Below, one piece after another: positions 1 through 6,199 of a stretch of 6,199 bases of DNA; positions within the stretch are counted from its first letter, which is position 1, and each line of letters begins with the position of its first letter. The DNA is taken from contig VBOM01000060.1 of NCBI GenBank assembly GCA_005877535.1, forward strand, positions 1-6,199, read 5' to 3'. A program made the position numbers and the translations under genes. The DNA is from Nitrospirota bacterium (GTDB lineage Bacteria > Nitrospirota > Nitrospiria > Nitrospirales > Nitrospiraceae). The notes under the pieces were generated by a model that made no database searches, was not told the DNA's origin, and was given only the letters and a program-made list of their open reading frames with translations.

Positions 1-1070
1 GCGCCCATCTGGAAGAAGATGCAGGGAAGAGTGTCCACGTCGCCGGTGCCAACGGGAGCCGCGTCGATTTGAATCGGGCGGGAACACCGCTGCTGGAAAT
101 CGTGACGGAGCCGGATTTGCGGTCGGCCGATGAAGTCGTGGCCTATTTGAAGGGCCTCCGTGATGTGCTCATGTATCTCGAAGTCTGCGACGGCAATATG
201 GATCAAGGGAGTTTCCGCTGCGAGCCGAATCTCTCGCTCCGTCCGTTGGGCCAGAAGGAGTTTGGAACCAAGGTCGAGCTCAAGAACATCAATTCGTTCA
301 AGTTCGTCAAGGATGCCATCGAATACGAGATCAAGCGCCAGACGAAGGTGTTGAACGAGGGCGGCAAGATCAACCAGGAGACCCGCCTCTGGAATCTCGA
401 TCGCGGCGAGACAGCGGTGATGCGTTCCAAAGAGGAGGCTCACGACTATCGCTATTTCCCTGACCCCGATCTGGTCCCCCTCAAGCTGGAAAAGGACTGG
501 ATCGAGGGTTGTCGCAAGCAGGTGACTGAATTGCCGGCAGCCAGAATGAAACGATTTGTCAGCGAGTTTGCGCTGTCTGAATATGATGCAGGCGCGTTGA
601 CTGCGTCGAAGGCTGTGGCCGACTACTTCGAATCTTGCGTGAAACTGTTCAATCAGCCAAAGACCGTCAGCAACTGGGTGATGGGTGAGCTTACCAGAGA
701 GCTGAATAACTCAGGGACCGACGCGAGCGCCTCCCCGGTTTCACCTGAACGGCTTGTCAGTCTTCTTCAGTTAGTCGAGCAAGGGACGATCAGTTTGAAA
801 GTCGCGCGTGAGATCTTCCCGGAGGTCTACAGGAGCGGGAAGACTCCGGAACAGATTATTCAAGAGAAGGGGCTTATTCAAGTATCCGACGAAGGTGCAC
901 TCGCGAAGATCATCGACGACGTGCTCGCAAAGAATCCGACCCAGGTGGCGCAGTTCAAAGCAGGCAAGCAGCAAGTGCTTGGATTCCTGGTAGGGCAGGT
1001 GATGAAAGCTAGCGGCGGGAAAGCGAATCCTGGGAAAGTGAATGAGTTGTTGAGGAAGAAATTGGGATGA
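1..1070 (+). CDS. gatB: Asp/Glu-tRNA(Asn/Gln) amidotransferase subunit B, 5'-truncated by the window edge
   Basis: GatB is the kinase/transamidase subunit of the cytoplasmic GatCAB complex. It phosphorylates Glu-tRNA(Gln) or Asp-tRNA(Asn) and converts it to the amide form with ammonia from GatA. The open frame runs from base 3 to a TGA at 1068-1070, giving 355 visible residues. Members are usually near 475-480 residues, so about 120 N-terminal residues are outside the window. The visible part opens with [11 protein letters not shown], then [45 protein letters not shown] and [18 protein letters not shown]. These are all hallmarks of the GatB catalytic domain, including the conserved metal/ATP-binding region. 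The last 150 or so residues form the helical YqeY-like tRNA-binding tail, ending in [18 protein letters not shown] at base 69 (the Leu of DLNRAG) is not a start, because family homology continues unbroken upstream of it. No frameshift is seen. The next intact gene is about 1.06 kb away, so gatB is probably not in the eno operon. Confidence 0.97.
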   Translation, partial: AHLEEDAGKSVHVAGANGSRVDLNRAGTPLLEIVTEPDLRSADEVVAYLKGLRDVLMYLEVCDGNMDQGSFRCEPNLSLRPLGQKEFGTKVELKNINSFKFVKDAIEYEIKRQTKVLNEGGKINQETRLWNLDRGETAVMRSKEEAHDYRYFPDPDLVPLKLEKDWIEGCRKQVTELPAARMKRFVSEFALSEYDAGALTASKAVADYFESCVKLFNQPKTVSNWVMGELTRELNNSGTDASASPVSPERLVSLLQLVEQGTISLKVAREIFPEVYRSGKTPEQIIQEKGLIQVSDEGALAKIIDDVLAKNPTQVAQFKAGKQQVLGFLVGQVMKASGGKANPGKVNELLRKKLG

Positions 1071-1300
1071 GGCTGGGGTGCCTTCCTTGCTCGCGCAACG
1101 CGCGGCCTCAGAAAGGATAGCGAGGGAGTTGCCAGGCCATCCTTCTTGCTCGCAGAGCCCCCACGGTGAAAGAGGTGGAATGGCACCCGTGCTGATCCCT
1201 TGCTCCCGGAGCGCGCACGATCAGAATGTGCTCGCTCGACGGCCGCAGTGGGACCAACGCGGGTGCCACTCCAAGAGAGAGAAGCAAGCGAGCTTGGAAA
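1071..1300. repeat. Repeat-rich intergenic stretch after gatB, probable dispersed repeat
   Basis: There is no credible gene here; the short open frames on both strands lack family motifs. The stretch is full of repeated words. TTGCTCGC occurs at 1087-1094 and 1146-1153, with near copies at 1200-1207 (TTGCTCCC) and 1228-1235 (GTGCTCGC). Small hairpins include CGCGC-AAC-GCGCG (1092-1104), AAGGATAGC (1113-1121) against GCCATCCTT (1136-1144, 8 of 9 paired), and CTGATC (1192-1197) against GATCAG (1219-1224). From memory, the CTTGCTCGCGCAACGCGCGG word is common between genes in Nitrospira-like genomes, which would make this a dispersed element. I could not verify that. The borders are approximate. 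Confidence 0.4.
1176..1273. repeat. Imperfect 16-bp inverted repeat pair enclosing about 66 bp
   Basis: The left arm TGGAATGGCACCCGTG (1176-1191) pairs with the right arm CGCGGGTGCCACTCCA (1258-1273) at 14 of 16 positions. The core TGGCACCCG is perfect. The enclosed 66 bases hold smaller self-complementary pieces (CTGATC/GATCAG and CTCC-C-GGAG). The structure could fold as a long hairpin in RNA or be the ends of a small palindromic mobile element. No run of T follows, so a simple intrinsic terminator is unlikely. Confidence 0.5.
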
Positions 1301-1446
1301 GATCAATTAGAAGATGAGCGTCGCTCGATGCGCGCAGTGGAAGCACAGCCTGGTGACTCCCTCTGGAAGGATAGTGGATTCTTGAACCAAGTGGAGCGCG
1401 CAGTCGAAGGCAACCCCAGCCCCATCCCTTGGAGGATGGTCGAGAT
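1300..1446. other. Non-coding stretch with no recognisable content
   Basis: I see no gene, RNA or clear regulatory signal here. The only pattern is a loose direct repeat: GCGCGCAGTGGAAGCA near 1331 and GCGCGCAGTCGAAGGCA near 1396. A GGAGG followed at once by ATG (1431-1438) just before the eno-like fragment could be what is left of an old translation start, but its frame does not match the fragment. Confidence 0.4.
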
Positions 1447-1476
1447 GGGCGGCAGATTTTGGATTCGCGGGGGAAT
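1447..1476 (+). pseudogene. Orphan duplicate of the enolase 5' coding end ([10 protein letters not shown])
   Basis: Bases 1447-1476 encode [10 protein letters not shown], identical in protein to residues 9-18 of the intact enolase downstream. Over the core 27 bases (1450-1476 against 2159-2185) there are only two differences, TTG/TTA for Leu and TCG/TCA for Ser. The preceding Gly codon differs as GGG/GGA. All three changes are at third positions and silent. Upstream, CGAGAT at 1441-1446 may match CGAGAT of the eno start after loss of a few bases. Immediately downstream similarity to eno stops and a different gene remnant begins. It is far too short to be functional. It is best read as the leftover end of an older eno copy or of a duplication. 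Confidence 0.75.
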
Positions 1477-1478
1477 AG

Positions 1479-1784
1479 TTGATCGATGAGATTCGAAGGA
1501 GAGTTGAGCGGGGAGACTTTGAATTCTCCCAACATGCTGTCGATCAGGCGATCATTCGCCACATTTCAGTACGGGAGTTGCGAGAGGCCATTACTGGTGG
1601 CTAAGTTATTGAGGTTTGTCCAGAGGACAAGTATGGTCCCAGTTGTTTGATCTTTGGAATGACAAGCGTGGGCCGTCCTCTTCATGTTCAGTGCAGTGAT
1701 CCAACTAGGCCTCTTGTGAAGATCATTACCGTGTATGAACCAGACGCTGCTCTTTGGATCGAGTTCAAGGTAAGGAGGTCATAG
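1479..1784 (+). pseudogene. DUF4258-family protein (toxin-like partner of YgiT antitoxin), interrupted by an in-frame TAA
   Basis: Read from TTG at 1479, the frame gives MIDEIRRRVERGDFEFSQHA and continues VDQAIIRHISVRELREAITGG. It then meets a TAA at 1602-1604 and continues in the same frame for 59 residues: VIEVCPEDKYGPSCLIFG, VGRPLHVQCS and LVKIITVYEPDAALWIEF, closing at TAG 1782-1784. The conserved His early on, the xVIExxPxDKYGPSCL block and the C-terminal VKIITVYEPD block are typical of small DUF4258 proteins of about 100 residues. These often sit directly upstream of a YgiT-type zinc-finger gene in a toxin-antitoxin-like pair (family knowledge; toxicity is not proven in general). The TAA stands where the family usually has Glu (GGEVIE), so one GAA-to-TAA change explains the break. 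No frameshift is needed, which suggests recent inactivation. The original start is uncertain: a TAG sits directly upstream of the TTG, at the junction with the eno fragment. Confidence 0.8.
1772..1779 (+). promoter_or_regulatory. Strong Shine-Dalgarno for the YgiT-like remnant
   Basis: AAGGAGGT lies inside the last codons of the DUF4258 pseudogene, six bases before the ATG at 1786. The stop of the first gene (1782-1784) and the start of the second are one base apart. This is the layout of a translationally coupled two-gene unit, and it shows the two remnants came from one operon. Confidence 0.8.
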
Positions 1785-1785
1785 G

Positions 1786-1870
1786 ATGAAATGCGATGTG
1801 TGTGGATCGCCAATGAAGGAGCAGAGGGTGACCTATACGATTCAGACAAAGTAGAGGTGGTATGAGTTTG
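1786..1870 (+). pseudogene. YgiT-type zinc-finger antitoxin, N-terminal fragment
   Basis: The ATG at 1786 opens MKCDVCGSPMKEQRVTYTIQ, then TK and a TAG at 1852-1854, so 22 codons remain. M-K-C-x-x-C-G is the first zinc-binding knuckle of YgiT/MqsA-type antitoxins, followed by the usual VTYT strand. The second Cys pair, expected about 30-40 residues in, is missing, as is any helix-turn-helix region. The five codons after the stop (RWYEF) still resemble the strand that follows in the family, so homology may run to about 1870 before it is lost near the palindromic element that begins at 1887. The gene is therefore truncated and also carries a premature stop. A 22-residue product with only one Cys pair could not form the normal zinc site. 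The antitoxin role is inferred from the family and from the coupled DUF4258 remnant. Confidence 0.7.
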
Positions 1871-1886
1871 CGTTCTGGGGCGGACA

Positions 1887-3418
<1,532 letters not shown>

Positions 3419-3434
3419 TCATGAGCAACCGACG

Positions 3435-3785
3435 ATGATCATTAAGCGGAATCGGGGACGGCAGTGGCTCGATTGGCAACGTCGTATAGTGACCGGCGCA
3501 CATTATATTGGAATCGCCGTGTGCCTGCTACTACTACTCGTCTTGGTCTTTGGCGACATGGGTCTACCGCGCTACTTCTCCATGCGCGAGCATGCCCAAC
3601 AGCTGGACGTGGACCTTCAGGAATTGCAACGGACGACCCGCACGCTTCGGGGGGACATCGATCGTCTGGAACACGATCCCGCGAAAATCGAACAGCTGGC
3701 GCGCGAGCAGCTCGGCTACGTTCGCAAAGGTGAAACCGTGTATCAATTGGTTCCATCACCGTCACAGGAGCGGCCACGCCCGTAG
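3435..3785 (+). CDS. ftsB: FtsB/DivIC-family septum formation initiator
   Basis: This is a small bitopic membrane protein of 116 residues (E. coli FtsB is about 103). In the family it joins FtsL and FtsQ/DivIB to bridge early and late division proteins and activate septal peptidoglycan synthesis. Seen in the sequence: a basic cytoplasmic N-terminus (residues 1-21, rich in Arg/Lys), one transmembrane helix at about 23-39 (YIGIAVCLLLLLVLVFG), a predicted periplasmic coiled coil at about 50-80, then the family signature DPAKIEQLAREQLGYVRKGE at 81-100 and VYQLVP, ending in a Pro/Arg-rich tail. The ATG at 3435 is chosen because the basic stretch and helix follow it; upstream frame codons lie within the end of eno. 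The Shine-Dalgarno is weak, so translation may be coupled to eno (16-base gap). The neighbour eno is the usual one for ftsB in many bacteria. The symbol is by family and context; DivIC is the equivalent name elsewhere. Confidence 0.88.
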   Translation: MIIKRNRGRQWLDWQRRIVTGAHYIGIAVCLLLLLVLVFGDMGLPRYFSMREHAQQLDVDLQELQRTTRTLRGDIDRLEHDPAKIEQLAREQLGYVRKGETVYQLVPSPSQERPRP

Positions 3786-3789
3786 CCCC

Positions 3790-4674
3790 ATGAAGTTTGG
3801 CACAGTTGCGATCATTGGTCGACCGAACGTCGGCAAGTCGACATTGCTCAATCGATTGCTTGAGCAGAAGGTTGCGATCGTCTCGGACAAGCCGCAAACG
3901 ACGAGGACGAGAATACTGGGGGTCGTGCATGCACAAGGTGCGCAGATTGCCTTGCTCGATACGCCGGGGTTGCACAAGCCGCAGCATCTGCTCAATCGTC
4001 GGATGGTCCGCACCGCGGTCGACACGCTGGAAGAGGCAGATATCTTGTACGTGTTAATGGACACGACGAGTTTGCCCGGTCCCGGTGATTTATTGGTCAT
4101 CGATCATGTGAAAGGGGCGGTCAGGAAGCGTCCGCGCCCGGTCATTCTTGTATTGAACAAGGTGGATCTGGTCAATAAGCTCAAGTTGCTGCCGGTGATG
4201 GAAGCCTATGCCAGGTTATTCGGTTGGACGGACGTGGTGCCGGTGTCGGCTGAAACCGGCGATAATGTCGATCGATTGCTGTCCGTGACCGTGGCCCATC
4301 TTTCCGAAGGAGATGCGGCCTATGATGCAGACACCGTCACCGATCAGTCCATGCGGACCTTGGCGGCTGAGATGATTCGCGAGAAGATTTTGCACCAGAC
4401 CTATGAGGAAGTGCCGTATTCGGTTGCCGTGGAGATCGATGAATTTGTCGAGGAGGGGAAGCTGGCCCGCATCAGCGCGACGGTACTGGTCGAGCGAGAG
4501 TCTCATAAGGCGATCGTGATCGGGAAGCACGGAGAGAGACTCAAGGAGGTCGGGACCGATGCACGACGTGACATGGAGCAGATCTTTGGGATGAAAGTGT
4601 TTCTGCAGCTGTGGGTGAAAGTGCGGGAGGCGTGGCGAGAAGATGAGCACGCCCTCACCGAATTAGGCTACTAG
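3790..4674 (+). CDS. era: GTPase Era, 30S ribosomal subunit assembly factor
   Basis: Era is an essential GTPase that binds the 3' end of 16S rRNA during 30S subunit maturation and links ribosome assembly to cell-cycle progress. The product is 294 residues, normal for the family. G1 is GRPNVGKST (residues 10-18), the switch region PQTTRTRILG (35-44), G3 DTPG (57-60), G4 NKVD (123-126) and G5 SAETG (153-157). The C-terminal KH RNA-binding domain follows, with HKAIVIGKHGERLKEVG at about 239-255 (GKHG loop 245-248) and the closing VFLQLWVKVREAW. The ATG at 3790 starts right at the family N-terminus (MKFGTVAIIGRPNVGKS). The open frame extends upstream only because it overlaps ftsB in another frame. 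The start lies 4 bases after the ftsB stop and has no Shine-Dalgarno at normal distance (AGGAG at 3766-3770 is about 19 bases away), so translation is probably coupled to ftsB. Confidence 0.97.
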   Translation: MKFGTVAIIGRPNVGKSTLLNRLLEQKVAIVSDKPQTTRTRILGVVHAQGAQIALLDTPGLHKPQHLLNRRMVRTAVDTLEEADILYVLMDTTSLPGPGDLLVIDHVKGAVRKRPRPVILVLNKVDLVNKLKLLPVMEAYARLFGWTDVVPVSAETGDNVDRLLSVTVAHLSEGDAAYDADTVTDQSMRTLAAEMIREKILHQTYEEVPYSVAVEIDEFVEEGKLARISATVLVERESHKAIVIGKHGERLKEVGTDARRDMEQIFGMKVFLQLWVKVREAWREDEHALTELGY

Positions 4675-4675
4675 T

Positions 4676-4679
4676 AGGA
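4676..4679 (+). promoter_or_regulatory. Short Shine-Dalgarno (AGGA) deciding the mgtE start
   Basis: AGGA lies two bases after the era TAG and 5 bases before the ATG at 4685. The GTG at 4682, also in frame, would have only a 2-base spacer, so the ATG is preferred. The difference is one residue. Confidence 0.5.
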
Positions 4680-4684
4680 TCGTG

Positions 4685-6145
4685 ATGCAGCCGACTGAAC
4701 GTGTGACAGAATCGAATCCAGTGGATCCGCGCCCTCGTCCAGGGGATAAAGATCTCCTCCGCGACGCGGTGCGTGACCAGTCTGATCGAGGCAGGACCAA
4801 GTCCGACATCGTACTGTTGTCGGTGCAACGGCTGTTGCACCGGGGTGCAATCACCAATCTCGCGAAGATGCTTGGCCGGATGCATCAGGCCGACGTGGCG
4901 AAAGTGATTGTGCATCTGTCCTCCCCCAAAGAAAAGCGGGAAGTCTTCGAACTGGTGAGAGGGGAGTCGAAGCGCGGCCAAGTGCTGAGCGAACTCGACA
5001 GCGACAGTATCAATCAGGTGCTGGCGGACCTGCTGCACTCGGATATCGCTTGGCTGATCAAAGACCTCGGCCCCGACGATGTGGCCTACCTCCTTGGGGT
5101 TTTGCCGGAAGAACGGGCCAAAGAAATTCTCTCGCTGATGCGGACGGAGGACTCCACAGAAGTCGCCGACCTGCTGAAGTATCCGAAGGGTACGGCCGGC
5201 GGCATCATGACGACGGAGTTCTTCGCGCTCCCGGAGGATGCGACGGCGCAGGATGCCATCCGACGTCTCCAGCTGGCAACGGATGCGGAAATGGTGTTCT
5301 ACATATACGTGACCGACAAGGATGAGCGCTTGGTCGGGGTGCTCTCTCTGCGGCAGTTGCTGACGGTTCCTCCCGAGACGCCGCTGAAAAACATCGCCAC
5401 GCGCGATGTGATCAGCGTGACGGTCGACATGGACCAGGAAGAAGTCGCCCATCAGGTGGCAAGTTACAACTTGCTCGCGATTCCGGTTATCGACAACGAC
5501 AGCAAGTTGGTCGGCATTATTACAGTTGACGACGTCGTGGACGTGATTCGGGAAGAAGCGACTGAAGACATGCTCAAGATGGCCGGCGCGATCGAAGAGG
5601 ACTCGGTCTCGAAATCCTCCAGTGTGGCGTCGGCGAAACACCGGCTCCCGTGGCTATTTACGAATCTAGTCGGCAGTTTGTTGTCGGGCGCAATTCTGTG
5701 GGAGTTCCGGTACACGATTCAGGAAGTGGTCGCCATCGTCAGTTTTATTCCGGTCATTGCCGCTATGGGTGGAAACGTGGGCCTCCAGTCCTCGACCCTC
5801 ATTATTCGAGGATTGGCGACAGGGCTGATCGAGCTGACGGATGTGCGCACCGTGTTTTTCAGGGAAATCAAGGTGGGGCTACTGATGGGGTTCGCCTGTG
5901 GTGTGATTCTCACGATCGTTGGCTGGATCTGGCATCAAGCGTTTCTGGGCATGGTCGTGGGGATATCGCTGATCATCGCGTTCGTGGTTTCAACCAGTAT
6001 GGCGACGTTTATGCCTATCTTGCTGAAACGAATGAAGGTGGATCCTGCCGTTGCGGCCGGCCCTTTTGTGACGACGGCCAATGACATTACGGGCATTACC
6101 ATCTATCTTTCCCTAGCCACCCTGTTCATGGAATACCTTCGCTAA
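4685..6145 (+). CDS. mgtE: MgtE-family magnesium channel/transporter
   Basis: MgtE is a homodimeric inner-membrane Mg2+ channel gated by intracellular Mg2+ through its cytoplasmic domains. The product is 486 residues. In order: a charged, Pro-rich N-terminal extension (about 1-40); the helical MgtE_N superhelical domain (about 45-165: LLSVQRLLHRGAI, LLHSDIAWLIKDLGPDD, LLGVLPEERAKEIL); a TAGGIMTTEF linker at about 170-179 opening a tandem CBS pair (about 175-295, with LVGVLSLRQLL and LVGIITVDDVVDVI as the two CBS cores); a connecting helix with many acidic residues (EEATEDMLKMAGAIEED); and about five transmembrane helices from residue 320 on. The pore signatures are present: PVIAAMGGNVGLQSSTLIIR in TM2 and DPAVAAGPFVTTANDITG leading into TM5, whose Asp is the conserved pore acidic residue. 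It lies 10 bases after era and is probably the last gene of the operon. No room exists for its own riboswitch or promoter in that gap. Confidence 0.97.
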   Translation: MQPTERVTESNPVDPRPRPGDKDLLRDAVRDQSDRGRTKSDIVLLSVQRLLHRGAITNLAKMLGRMHQADVAKVIVHLSSPKEKREVFELVRGESKRGQVLSELDSDSINQVLADLLHSDIAWLIKDLGPDDVAYLLGVLPEERAKEILSLMRTEDSTEVADLLKYPKGTAGGIMTTEFFALPEDATAQDAIRRLQLATDAEMVFYIYVTDKDERLVGVLSLRQLLTVPPETPLKNIATRDVISVTVDMDQEEVAHQVASYNLLAIPVIDNDSKLVGIITVDDVVDVIREEATEDMLKMAGAIEEDSVSKSSSVASAKHRLPWLFTNLVGSLLSGAILWEFRYTIQEVVAIVSFIPVIAAMGGNVGLQSSTLIIRGLATGLIELTDVRTVFFREIKVGLLMGFACGVILTIVGWIWHQAFLGMVVGISLIIAFVVSTSMATFMPILLKRMKVDPAVAAGPFVTTANDITGITIYLSLATLFMEYLR

Positions 6146-6160
6146 CAGGAACCGTAAAAG

Positions 6161-6176
6161 GTGAAACGTGAAACGT
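6161..6176. repeat. Short GTGAAAC tandem repeat after mgtE
   Basis: Two full copies of GTGAAAC (6161-6167 and 6168-6174) followed by GT, preceded by the related GTAAAAG. It sits 15 bases past the mgtE stop. From memory, such GTGAAAC runs occur between genes in Nitrospira-like genomes; unverified. No hairpin-plus-T terminator is visible in the 54 bases after mgtE, and the window ends before any next gene. Confidence 0.5.
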
Positions 6177-6199
6177 AGGACTGCCGAGTGCTCTTCCTC

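Noticed and set aside
1068..1110. Possible gatB terminator: TGAGGC at 1068-1073 with GCCTCA at 1105-1110, plus an inner CGCGC/GCGCG stem
   Set aside because: The outer stem is only 6 bp with a 31-base loop and no T-run follows, so it is not called as an intrinsic terminator.
878..1306. 142-codon open frame on the - strand across the end of gatB and the repeat block
   Set aside because: Half of it is antisense to conserved gatB and the rest is repeat sequence; no family motif. Arg/Ala/Pro-rich translation is typical of a spurious frame.
1221..1562. 113-codon - strand frame containing [10 protein letters not shown], a word also present in a second - strand frame over 1765-2400
   Set aside because: The shared word is just the reverse-strand reading of the duplicated eno fragment; neither frame is a gene.
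1602..1604. Recoding (programmed read-through) of the TAA in the DUF4258 frame
   Set aside because: TAA is not a known selenocysteine or pyrrolysine codon, no downstream stimulatory structure is evident, and the partner gene is also broken; simple nonsense mutation is more likely.
4655..5641. 328-codon open frame antisense to mgtE
   Set aside because: Its Arg/His/Gln-rich translation is a shadow of the mgtE coding strand; mgtE has full family motifs.

Overview
The window comes from a bacterial chromosome with moderately high GC. All recognisable genes are on the + strand. Protein style, gene order and several intergenic palindromic motifs resemble what I recall of Nitrospira-type genomes (Nitrospirota). 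That assignment is inference and was not checked against a database.

Layout. Bases 1-1070 hold the C-terminal three quarters of gatB, the aspartyl/glutamyl-tRNA amidotransferase subunit B; the gene start lies outside the window. Bases 1071-2131 are a gap of about 1.06 kb with no intact gene, but it is not empty. From left to right it holds: a stretch of inverted and direct repeats (about 1071-1300); a featureless stretch (about 1300-1446); a 30-base orphan copy of the 5' coding end of enolase (1447-1476); a DUF4258-family gene broken by one in-frame TAA (1479-1784); the first 22 codons of a YgiT-type zinc-finger antitoxin (1786-1854); and a 231-base element bounded by 16-base inverted repeats (1887-2117), which ends right against the enolase ribosome-binding region.

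Bases 2132-6145 carry four intact, closely packed genes: eno (enolase), an ftsB/divIC-like septum protein, era (the ribosome-maturation GTPase) and mgtE (a magnesium channel/transporter). The gaps are 16, 4 and 10 bases, so the four are probably co-transcribed. They join glycolysis, cell division, 30S ribosome assembly and Mg2+ homeostasis in one housekeeping unit. The last 54 bases hold a short GTGAAAC tandem repeat and no gene.

The most interesting part is the gatB-eno gap. It looks like a layered scar: a toxin-antitoxin-like pair and a palindromic repeat lie between a leftover eno 5' end and the working eno gene. The two eno copies differ only at third codon positions over the matched stretch. 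I found no evidence for an intact undescribed system; the genes themselves are ordinary core genes.
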